64,000 nt of DNA, from NCBI RefSeq assembly GCF_000971965.1, contig NZ_LAQP01000001.1, positions 124,001 to 188,000 on the forward strand, read 5' to 3'. A program made the translations under genes and the position numbers. The notes beneath the pieces were generated by a model, which saw nothing but the letters and a program-made list of their open reading frames with translations, had not been told where the DNA came from and ran no database searches. This DNA is from Paenibacillus wulumuqiensis. GTDB lineage: Bacteria; Bacillota; Bacilli; Paenibacillales; Paenibacillaceae. The number at the start of each line of letters is the position of its first letter. The stretch's first letter is position 1. This document shows positions 44,482 through 51,925 of this stretch, in pieces.

Positions 44482-45042
44482 ATGAATATATTATGGAGTG
44501 ATTTTCTGAATAGTGACTGGCATGACTGGAAAGAAGGCAAGCGGGATATGGATCGGCTACCGCTGGCAGAGTGGCAGCAGTCTTTCCTGGATAAGCATCA
44601 TCTCCGGGCGCCTGTACCGGCTTCTGCGGAGCAGCTGCAGTATTTAATCGAGTTCCGAGCCGATCTGCAGCGAATCGCTGTTCAACAATCAGAAGGCCAT
44701 CAACTGACATCTCAGCAGATACAGGCGCTGAACCATATACTGGAAGCCGCTGCAGTGCAGCGTCATCTCGTCATGGAAGCAGACCGTCCGGTTATTCATT
44801 ACCGGCAGCTGGGCGATGACTGGCAGAGTGTAGCTGCTGAAGTGGCAGCCCATTTTGTGCATACACTGAGGGAAGGCGAAGGCAGCCGGATCCGCATTTG
44901 TGATAACCCTGACTGCCGCTGGATATTCTATGACGATACACGCAGCCGCACCAAAAAATATTGCGATGACAAACTATGCGGGAATCTCATGAAAGTAAGA
45001 CGCTTCCGTGCAAAAAAGCGAGCATCGCAGAACAAACTATAA
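44482..45042 (+). CDS. CGNR zinc-finger (ABATE-type) regulator
   Basis: 186 residues. The C-terminal treble-clef finger CDNPDCRWIFYDDTRSRTKKYCDDKLCGNLMKVRRFR is the CGNR signature, usually a DNA-binding domain, after an ABATE-like stress-sensing domain (about 1-140). ATG 44482 follows AAGGTGATGG. The target is probably its own promoter, given the repeats upstream. Confidence 0.85.
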   Translation: MNILWSDFLNSDWHDWKEGKRDMDRLPLAEWQQSFLDKHHLRAPVPASAEQLQYLIEFRADLQRIAVQQSEGHQLTSQQIQALNHILEAAAVQRHLVMEADRPVIHYRQLGDDWQSVAAEVAAHFVHTLREGEGSRIRICDNPDCRWIFYDDTRSRTKKYCDDKLCGNLMKVRRFRAKKRASQNKL

Positions 45043-45112
45043 GGCCTTCACACGATGGAAGGTATTGTCAAACACAGTACCGAGTGATAATATAGTTCCA
45101 ATATCAAATGCG

Positions 45113-45517
45113 ATGACGAGAAGAGTAGGATAAGTTACTTTTTGTACAGAGAGCTCCGGCAGCTGAAAAGGAGCCAAAAAGCCTTATTTGAAACAAGCCT
45201 CCGAGCAGCGTATCGGACCGGTCGATCCGGGTATGGTACGACAGGAGCTCCTGTTACAGAGCTAGGGTATAACCGTCTGTGGAACTGAAAAGCCGTAACC
45301 GATCAGTTTGTATACATTGCTGATACGGAGGCATTTCAGGCAGTAGAGGATGAATGGCAGTATGCAGCGTCAGCAAATCGCGAGCGTACATCAGCTATCA
45401 TTACCGGACAGCGGCGTACCTGATAAGGCGGATATAGCGATATATCCGTAAACTGGGGTGGCACCGCGATCATAATCTCGTCCCCAAGACCATACGTCTT
45501 GGAGGTGGGATTTTTTT
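45113..45517 (+). promoter_or_regulatory. T-box leader of glnS
   Basis: The antiterminator core AACTGGGGTGGCACCGCG lies at 45451-45468, preceded by a Stem I start (GATGACGAGAAGAGTAGGA, near 45113) and followed by a terminator stem CCCCAAGAC / GTCTTGGAGG with T7 (45474-45517). Uncharged tRNA would stabilise the antiterminator and turn on glnS. I cannot place the specifier codon with certainty; glutamine is inferred from the gene. Confidence 0.9.
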
Positions 45518-45685
45518 GTTGTGTTTTTTGTTGTATTTGTAAAGGAATCTGCAGCTGTCTGTGCCACCTAATCCGTGGAACCGGCTGCCCAAAAACTGAC
45601 TATACATCCGGTAAGGGCATGACCTGGAAACATGAAAGCAGGATCAGAAGTCATGCCGCCGGCAAATGACAAGGGAGGCCACCCC

Positions 45686-47362
45686 ATGAGTACCGTAAAT
45701 GAAAATAATACCCATTTTATTCATAAAGTCATCGAAGAAGATATTCGCGAACAAGCTTATCATCGTCCGATTGCGACCCGGTTCCCGCCAGAGCCGAACG
45801 GCTATCTGCATATCGGCAGCGCATTTGCGATTATTACCAATGCGGAGCTGGCACGGCAGTATAAAGGTCTGTTCAAGCTGCGAATGGATGATACCAATCC
45901 GCTCAAGGAAAGTATGGAATACGTGCATTCGATTATCGACGATATCAAGTGGCTGGGCTATGATCCGGAAGTCCATTTTGGTTCTGATTATGGAGAGCAT
46001 TATTATGAGGCAGCGATCCGGCTCATTCGTAAAGGCAAAGCCTATGTGTGCGATCTGCCGCCGGATGAGATGGCCCGGTATCGCGGCACACTGACCGAAC
46101 CGGGAATGAACAGCCCTTATCGGGACCGCTCGGTGGACGAGAATCTGGCGCTGCTGGCAGGTATGCGGGCAGGCAAGGATGCAGCCGGCAGCAGAGTGCT
46201 GCGGGCGAAGATCGATATGGCTTCTCCAAATATGACACTGCGTGATCCTGTGCTGTACAGGATTATCCACGCGCCGCATTACCGGACAGGCGAGGCATGG
46301 TGCATCTACCCGATGTATGATTTTGCCCATCCGATCGAAGATGCGCTGGAAGGGATCACCCATTCGCTCTGCTCCATTGAGTTCAAGGAGCACCGGCCGC
46401 TGTATGAATGGGTACTGAATGAGCTGGACATTAATGAACCGCCCAAGCAAAGGGAATTCGGACGGCTCAATATTACGGGAGCCGTAACGAGCAAGCGATA
46501 TTTGCGTGAGCTGGTAGAAGGCGGTTATGTGGATGGCTGGGATGATCCGCGCCTGCCGACACTGCAAGGGCTGCGCAGACGCGGATTTACCTCGGAGAGC
46601 ATTCGATCTTTTTTCCGGGAGATTGGGATGATCCGGACGAGCAGTACGGTGGATATTGCCATGCTGGAGCATAGTATCCGGCAGGATCTGAAGCCGCACA
46701 CACGCAGCGCGATGGTCATACTGGACCCGGTCAAGGTCATCATTACCAACTATCCGGCAGACAAGACCGAGTGGCTGACCGTGGAGAATAACGCGGAGAA
46801 TGAAGACATGGGTACACGTGAGCTGCCATTTACGAGAGAGCTGTGGATCGAGCGGGAAGATTTCATGGAAGAGCCGGTACGCGGATTTCACCGTCTGTCA
46901 CCAGGTGTGGAAGTAAGGCTCAAAGGCGCCTACTTTATCCGCTGCGAGCATGTGGTACGGGACGTGTCTTCCGGAGAGATTACGGAGCTGCACTGTACGT
47001 ACGATCCGGCTACACGAAGCGGCAGCGGCTTCAATGCCCGTAAGGTCAAAGCAACACTGCACTGGGTGTCCGCAGCCCACGGGGTAAAGGTAGAGACGCA
47101 TCTGTATGACCGTCTGCTGCGCGAACCGGATACAATTCCGGCAGAGAACGCCGATTGGCAGAACCGTATCAACCCGGATTCCCTGATTCGACTGACCGGC
47201 AGTATCGCCGAACCGTCACTCGGTGAAGCGGCCATAGGTGATCGCTTTCAGTTTATCCGGCATGGCTATTTTGTTGTCGACAGTAAATACAGTACTGCGA
47301 AGCGCCTCGTATTCAACCGGATTGTGTCCCTGAAGGACTCGTGGAAAGGCGGGAAAACCTGA
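45686..47362 (+). CDS. glnS: Glutaminyl-tRNA synthetase
   Basis: 558 residues, class I synthetase: RFPPEPNGYLHIGS (HIGH motif reads HIGS at 42-45), LRMDDTNPLKES, the GlnRS-specific AKIDMASPN...RDPVLYRIIHAPHYRTG, CIYPMYDFAHPIEDALEGITHSLCSIEF and a VTSKR second motif, then an anticodon-binding beta-barrel ending STAKRLVFNRIVSLKDSW. ATG 45686 has AAGGGAGG upstream; earlier frame is leader. It charges tRNA-Gln directly; many Firmicutes use GatCAB instead. Whether HIGS is normal for the lineage I cannot say. Confidence 0.92.
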   Translation: MSTVNENNTHFIHKVIEEDIREQAYHRPIATRFPPEPNGYLHIGSAFAIITNAELARQYKGLFKLRMDDTNPLKESMEYVHSIIDDIKWLGYDPEVHFGSDYGEHYYEAAIRLIRKGKAYVCDLPPDEMARYRGTLTEPGMNSPYRDRSVDENLALLAGMRAGKDAAGSRVLRAKIDMASPNMTLRDPVLYRIIHAPHYRTGEAWCIYPMYDFAHPIEDALEGITHSLCSIEFKEHRPLYEWVLNELDINEPPKQREFGRLNITGAVTSKRYLRELVEGGYVDGWDDPRLPTLQGLRRRGFTSESIRSFFREIGMIRTSSTVDIAMLEHSIRQDLKPHTRSAMVILDPVKVIITNYPADKTEWLTVENNAENEDMGTRELPFTRELWIEREDFMEEPVRGFHRLSPGVEVRLKGAYFIRCEHVVRDVSSGEITELHCTYDPATRSGSGFNARKVKATLHWVSAAHGVKVETHLYDRLLREPDTIPAENADWQNRINPDSLIRLTGSIAEPSLGEAAIGDRFQFIRHGYFVVDSKYSTAKRLVFNRIVSLKDSWKGGKT

Positions 47363-47439
47363 GCAGGAAAGATCTGTGTATGTTTGATCCGTCATCCTGA
47401 TCGATGGCAGTAAACCACAATCAGCAAGTCACAACCAGC

Positions 47440-47495
47440 AAGCCCCAAAATCCACCTGTCCGGTATATCGGATAAGCGGATTTTTGGGCTTTTTA
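47440..47495 (+). terminator. Terminator after glnS
   Basis: Stem AAGCCCCAAAATCC / GGATTTTTGGGCTT then T-run. Confidence 0.75.
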
Positions 47496-47535
47496 TTGTT
47501 CCCGTTCCTATGGTGGTAAAGTTGAATCCAAGGTT

Positions 47536-47596
47536 TTGACTTTACGCCAAGCAGGAATTATAATGGATATAACATATGAACATTTATTCATGTATT
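47536..47596 (+). promoter_or_regulatory. Promoter and CzrA-type operator of the P-type ATPase
   Basis: TTGACT (47536-47541), 17-bp spacer, TATAAT (47559-47564), a near-consensus promoter. A 26-bp palindrome at 47571-47596 has the half-sites AACATATGAACA and, on the other strand, AATACATGAATA. It is closely similar to the CDF operator at 39273. Confidence 0.75.
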
Positions 47597-47620
47597 GCTT
47601 GGTGAAAGGGGAGAATATCC

Positions 47621-49828
47621 TTGGAGCATACTCAAGATAGAGTCGTTAGACGTGAACTGATCCTCGATGGTCTGCACTGTGCGAACTGTGCAATGAAGAT
47701 CGAGAATAGCGTGCAGAAGATTCAGGGCGTGTCTGCCTGTTCCGTCAATTTTGTCAATAAGACGCTGATGCTGGAGACGGCAGATGGGCGGGAAGAGGCG
47801 GTCGTCGATGAAGCGACCCGTACGGTGAACCGAATCGAGCCCCAGGTCAAAGTAAGACTGAAACAGCCGGCATCCACATCTGGGCTGGATATCGTACAGC
47901 AGGCTGCAGCACATAACGAAGCAGAGCCCCGGAGCGGCATGTCCCGCCGGCAGATTCTGATTGCCCGTCTCGTAGTTGGTGCAGGATTGACAGCCGCGGG
48001 TCTGCTCCTGCCGCTGCCTGGTTGGGGCGAATTTACGGTCTTCTTCGCCGCCTATCTGATTGCCGGAGCGGACATCGTCTGGCAGGCGATCCGCAATATA
48101 CTGCGAGGACAGGTATTTGATGAATATTTCCTTATGTCGGTAGCGACGATCGGTGCTTTTGCGGTACAGCAGTATCCGGAAGGCGTAGCGGTTATGCTCT
48201 TTTACCAGGTGGGAGAGATGTTCCAGAGTATGGCGGTCGACCGATCACGCCGATCGATCACCGCACTGATGGATATCCGTCCGGATTATGCCAATGTGCA
48301 GACTGCCGATGGAGTCAGACAGGTATCTCCCGAATCGGTCCGAATTGGTGATCGTATCGTTATCAAGCCGGGGGAGAAGGTACCGCTGGATGGTATCGTG
48401 ATCGAAGGTTCTTCCATGCTCGACACCTCGGCACTCACCGGCGAATCGCTGCCGCGTGAAGTGGTTCCGGGCAAGGAAGTCATGGGCGGATGCATTAACA
48501 AAAATGGAGTATTGACCGTAGAAGTCACTCGAATCTTCAGTGAATCCTCGGTAGCCAAGATTCTCGAACTCGTCGAAAATGCCAGCAGCAAAAAGGCGCC
48601 TACCGAGAAATTCATTACCCGGTTCGCCCGTTACTACACACCGGCCGTTGTTATTATCGCAGCCCTGCTGGCGGTGATTCCACCACTGCTGATCGATGGT
48701 GCGGAATTCTCGGACTGGGTATACCGGGCGCTGATCTTCCTCGTTATCTCCTGTCCGTGCGCACTGGTTGTCTCGATTCCGCTCGGATTTTTCGGAGGGA
48801 TCGGGGCTGCGTCGAGAGCCGGTATCCTGATTAAGGGCAGCAACTATCTGGAAGCGCTGAATGATGTGCGTTATGTCGTCTTCGACAAAACCGGCACACT
48901 GACACGCGGAACATTTGCCGTAACCGGTATTCATCCGGCAGCGGAATATTCCGAAGGCCGGCTGCTTGAGCTGGCTGCCTATGCCGAGATGCATTCCAAT
49001 CATCCGATTGCCGAATCGATCCGTGACGCTTATCGGGGAGAGCTGGATCAGAGCCGTCTGGGCAGCTATGATGAGATTGCCGGTCACGGGATAGCCGCCG
49101 AACTGGATGGTCAGCAGGTGCTGGCCGGTAATGTCCGACTGATGCAGCGGGAGCAGATTGCCTATAGCGAACCTGATGCGCCGGGTACAGTCATCCACCT
49201 CGCCCATAATGGACAATATGCCGGCTGTATCCTGATCTCGGATGAAATTAAACCGGATGCGGCTGAAGCGATTCAGCAGCTCAGACAGCAAGGCATTCGC
49301 CGTATAGTGATGCTGACCGGAGACAGCCGGGCTGTTGGCGAGGCGGTCGGCAGACAGCTCGGAATTGACGAAGTATATGCCGAACTGCTGCCGCAGCACA
49401 AGGTTGAAGAGATCGAGAAGCTGGAGCAGCAGCGGAGCGGGCGCGAGAAGACGATCTTCGTAGGAGATGGAATCAATGATACACCGGTACTGGCCCGCGC
49501 GGATATCGGAGTGGCCATGGGTGGACTCGGTTCGGATGCGGCGATTGAAGCCGCTGATATCGTCATCATGACCGACGAACCTTCCAAGCTGGCGACCGCC
49601 GTTCGGATTGCGAGACGTACTCGCCGTATTGTATGGCAGAACATTATGTTTGCGCTTGGCGTCAAAGTAGTGTTTCTCATTCTGGGAACGTTCGGTATTG
49701 CTACCATGTGGGAAGCGGTCTTTTCGGATGTAGGGGTAACCTTGCTGGCTGTACTGAATGCCACTCGTGTACTGCGCTCCGAGCAGTCTGGTGAGAATGT
49801 CCCTGCAGTCAGCAGTAGACTGGCTTAG
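47621..49828 (+). CDS. cadA: Heavy-metal-translocating P-type ATPase (CadA/ZntA type)
   Basis: 735 residues. One N-terminal HMA domain GLHCANCAMK (Cys20, Cys23), membrane helices, the TGES actuator motif, SCPCALV (Cys378-Pro-Cys380) in the ion channel, phosphorylated Asp422 in FDKTGTLTRG, the HP pair in SNHPIAES and GDGINDTPVLARADIGVAMG. CPC with DKTGT and a Zn-type operator indicate Zn2+/Cd2+/Pb2+ export rather than copper. TTG start with AAGGGGAG upstream. Confidence 0.92.
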   Translation: MEHTQDRVVRRELILDGLHCANCAMKIENSVQKIQGVSACSVNFVNKTLMLETADGREEAVVDEATRTVNRIEPQVKVRLKQPASTSGLDIVQQAAAHNEAEPRSGMSRRQILIARLVVGAGLTAAGLLLPLPGWGEFTVFFAAYLIAGADIVWQAIRNILRGQVFDEYFLMSVATIGAFAVQQYPEGVAVMLFYQVGEMFQSMAVDRSRRSITALMDIRPDYANVQTADGVRQVSPESVRIGDRIVIKPGEKVPLDGIVIEGSSMLDTSALTGESLPREVVPGKEVMGGCINKNGVLTVEVTRIFSESSVAKILELVENASSKKAPTEKFITRFARYYTPAVVIIAALLAVIPPLLIDGAEFSDWVYRALIFLVISCPCALVVSIPLGFFGGIGAASRAGILIKGSNYLEALNDVRYVVFDKTGTLTRGTFAVTGIHPAAEYSEGRLLELAAYAEMHSNHPIAESIRDAYRGELDQSRLGSYDEIAGHGIAAELDGQQVLAGNVRLMQREQIAYSEPDAPGTVIHLAHNGQYAGCILISDEIKPDAAEAIQQLRQQGIRRIVMLTGDSRAVGEAVGRQLGIDEVYAELLPQHKVEEIEKLEQQRSGREKTIFVGDGINDTPVLARADIGVAMGGLGSDAAIEAADIVIMTDEPSKLATAVRIARRTRRIVWQNIMFALGVKVVFLILGTFGIATMWEAVFSDVGVTLLAVLNATRVLRSEQSGENVPAVSSRLA

Positions 49829-49862
49829 GACAATATCGATAAAAGCTGTATTTAACAAGAGA

Positions 49863-49900
49863 AGAAGCCGTAGCGCTCCAAGCGCTGCGGTTTCTTTTTG
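49863..49900 (+). terminator. Terminator after cadA
   Basis: Stem AAGCCGTAGCGCT / AGCGCTGCGGTTT then T5. Confidence 0.85.
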
Positions 49901-49998
49901 TACTTTTTGGCAGGAGTAGGTCTTATGTGGTGGGTGATAGAGTGAGTATATAACAAAGCCTACTTTTTTAATAATAAAATGGTACATATTAACCATTT

Positions 49999-50008
49999 TT
50001 TCGACAAA
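49999..50008 (-). promoter_or_regulatory. Possible Spo0A box
   Basis: On the minus strand TTTGTCGAAA matches the 0A-box consensus exactly. It lies 220 bases before the PilZ gene in an AT-rich, 399-base gap. A ten-base match can occur by chance. Confidence 0.3.
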
Positions 50009-50227
50009 TTTTATTCTATTTATAGGTCCAATGTGTTATTATATTGTTAAAAGGATAACTAAATTCCTGAAGTTCTTAATGTAAAGGACAGTTTGGGGGA
50101 GATGAGCATAGAGGTTCATTTCCAATCATACATTCAATAAAGTCATAATGACATCGGCCTCACCATATAACACAGCTGCTCCCATAACAGAACCGGCAGC
50201 TGGTCAATCGGACACAAGGAGATATAG

Positions 50228-50863
50228 ATGATGAAGATTACAAATTATATTTTTATCAATCAATACCTGGATGTACAGGACAATGAAGGAAATATGATGG
50301 TAGGACGGGTAGAATCTGTTGATGAACAGGCGATCGTGCTCGGCGAGATTACCCGCAAGGAGAAGCTGGTATTGAACGAGATGCTCCGACAAGAGGTATT
50401 CGTCTTTTTTGTCGGTCATGACAAGCTGAAGTACCAGTTTCAGACACGGATGGAACGCATGGATGGGGAGCCACTGAAGGTCAGACTGCAGACTCCCGAG
50501 CCAGCCGCTATTCTCAAAATCCAGAATCGTGACTATTTGCGAATCGGTTCCTCGGTGCGCTGCGAGCTGGCAGTGGAGGAGGAAGCGGAGCAGCGGCTGG
50601 AGATTTACACACATGATATCAGCGGCGGCGGATTATCTTTTTATACCCGCAAGCCTGTAGAATATCAAAAGTATTCCGGCGTCATGTATCTGTACAAAGG
50701 TGAAAATGAGATCTCCCTGCCTTTCAAAGCGGATCTTGTATATATGAATGAACTGGAAGCCGGTCGCTATAAGGTAGCTCTCCAGTACAGCGATATCAAA
50801 GAACAGCATCGCAATCATATTATCCGCTACGCGATTCAGGAACAGGTGCGAGTGCGCAAATAA
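50228..50863 (+). CDS. PilZ domain c-di-GMP receptor (YpfA-like flagellar brake)
   Basis: 211 residues: an N-terminal PilZN beta-barrel (about 1-90) and a C-terminal PilZ domain with the c-di-GMP signature RDYLR (about 100-104) and DISGGGLSF (D-x-S-x-x-G). B. subtilis YpfA (MotI) has this arrangement and slows the flagellar motor when c-di-GMP is high. Two adjacent ATGs (50228, 50231) follow AAGGAG. Monocistronic. Confidence 0.85.
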   Translation: MMKITNYIFINQYLDVQDNEGNMMVGRVESVDEQAIVLGEITRKEKLVLNEMLRQEVFVFFVGHDKLKYQFQTRMERMDGEPLKVRLQTPEPAAILKIQNRDYLRIGSSVRCELAVEEEAEQRLEIYTHDISGGGLSFYTRKPVEYQKYSGVMYLYKGENEISLPFKADLVYMNELEAGRYKVALQYSDIKEQHRNHIIRYAIQEQVRVRK

Positions 50864-50906
50864 GCAGCAAAAAAATAAAATTGGTAGGACAAAAGAATGA
50901 ACAGCA

Positions 50907-50935
50907 AGCCCAGTCTCCCGGACTGGGCTATTTTT
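50907..50935 (+). terminator. Terminator after the PilZ gene
   Basis: Stem AGCCCAGTC / GACTGGGCT with a 4-6 base loop and T5. Confidence 0.9.
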
Positions 50936-51306
50936 GTTATCTAAGAATCTGTAACAGCAAGAGGAAGTTAGATGCTGTATACCATAATAACTGGCCAGTA
51001 TGCAGTGACTATGGCCCCGGGTGAAAGATACATTTACCATGCCATAGGGATCAAAAATATGCTTGCGCTCAGAAGGTCGAGCAAATTGCGACGGTATTTG
51101 ACAAAGGGGAGGTAAATGATTTATGGTGTTAAAGGTTACAAAAAATTAATAACTGATTCTAATGTCGTCTGTATGTTTAAATAATCTATTTTTGCACCGC
51201 GGGTCCTATTAATAACGGGAATTTGTATTACATAGATAGAGAGCTCAGATTACCCCTGGACAGAGGTTGAAGCAACTCCGCAAGCACCGAAGGGAGAAGT
51301 ATTTGT

Positions 51307-51756
51307 TTGAAGAAAATGATATTGTCTCTGCTGGCTGCCTCCATTATTTGCACAGCAAATCCAGCCGGCGCGTCTGCAAGTTCGCCATCATTCAAAAATG
51401 AAATCAAATCAGAAGCCAGCAAGGTAATCGGTACTCCGTATGTACTTGGAGGAACAAGTACACGTGGATTTGATTGTTCCGGATTTACCCGCTATGTATA
51501 TAAGAAATTGAATAAGACTCTGCCGCGTACAGCCAGACAGCAGGCCCGGGTCGGCAAGCCTGTCGCCAAAGGAAACCTGTCTGTAGGCGATCTTGTCTTC
51601 TTCAATACCACGGGTAGAGGAATCTCCCATGTTGCCATTTATATTGGTCATAACAAAATTATCCATGCAGCGAGCAGTACCGGCGTAACGATCAGCAGTC
51701 TGTCGCAATCCTACTACGCCAAGCGATATGTCACTGCCAGGCGGGTCGTGAAATAA
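51307..51756 (+). CDS. Secreted NlpC/P60 (C40) peptidoglycan endopeptidase
   Basis: 149 residues: signal peptide (about 1-25, ILSLLAASIICTANPAGASA) and a bare NlpC/P60 domain. Catalytic Cys in GFDCSGFTRYVYKKL, His in GISHVAIYIGHNKIIHAAS. It cuts peptide stems of the cell wall; there are no binding modules. TTG start after AAGGGAG. The leader region upstream (50936-51306) is long, with no gene. Confidence 0.88.
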   Translation: MKKMILSLLAASIICTANPAGASASSPSFKNEIKSEASKVIGTPYVLGGTSTRGFDCSGFTRYVYKKLNKTLPRTARQQARVGKPVAKGNLSVGDLVFFNTTGRGISHVAIYIGHNKIIHAASSTGVTISSLSQSYYAKRYVTARRVVK

Positions 51757-51828
51757 AGTCACGGCATGATGGTATTTCATCAAGCTATTTTTGCAAACAA
51801 CCTGTTCATTCCAATCTGTAATTAAAAT

Positions 51829-51879
51829 AAAACGTGCAGTTCCACCTTTTACCATAAAGGGAGGACTGCACGTTTTTTG
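51829..51879. terminator. Bidirectional terminator
   Basis: Stem AAAACGTGCAGT.. / ..ACTGCACGTTTT, extended by CCTTT/AAAGG, with T-runs on both strands. Confidence 0.9.
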
Positions 51880-51925
51880 TTGAGGATACAGGGATCTCTC
51901 AGCATCTCAACCGCGGAGACAAGAA

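Noticed and set aside
51001-51300. c-di-AMP (ydaO) riboswitch
   Set aside because: Individual short motifs occur but about 220 bases apart and without the GGGGACC block, so I do not annotate it; listed as a question in findings.
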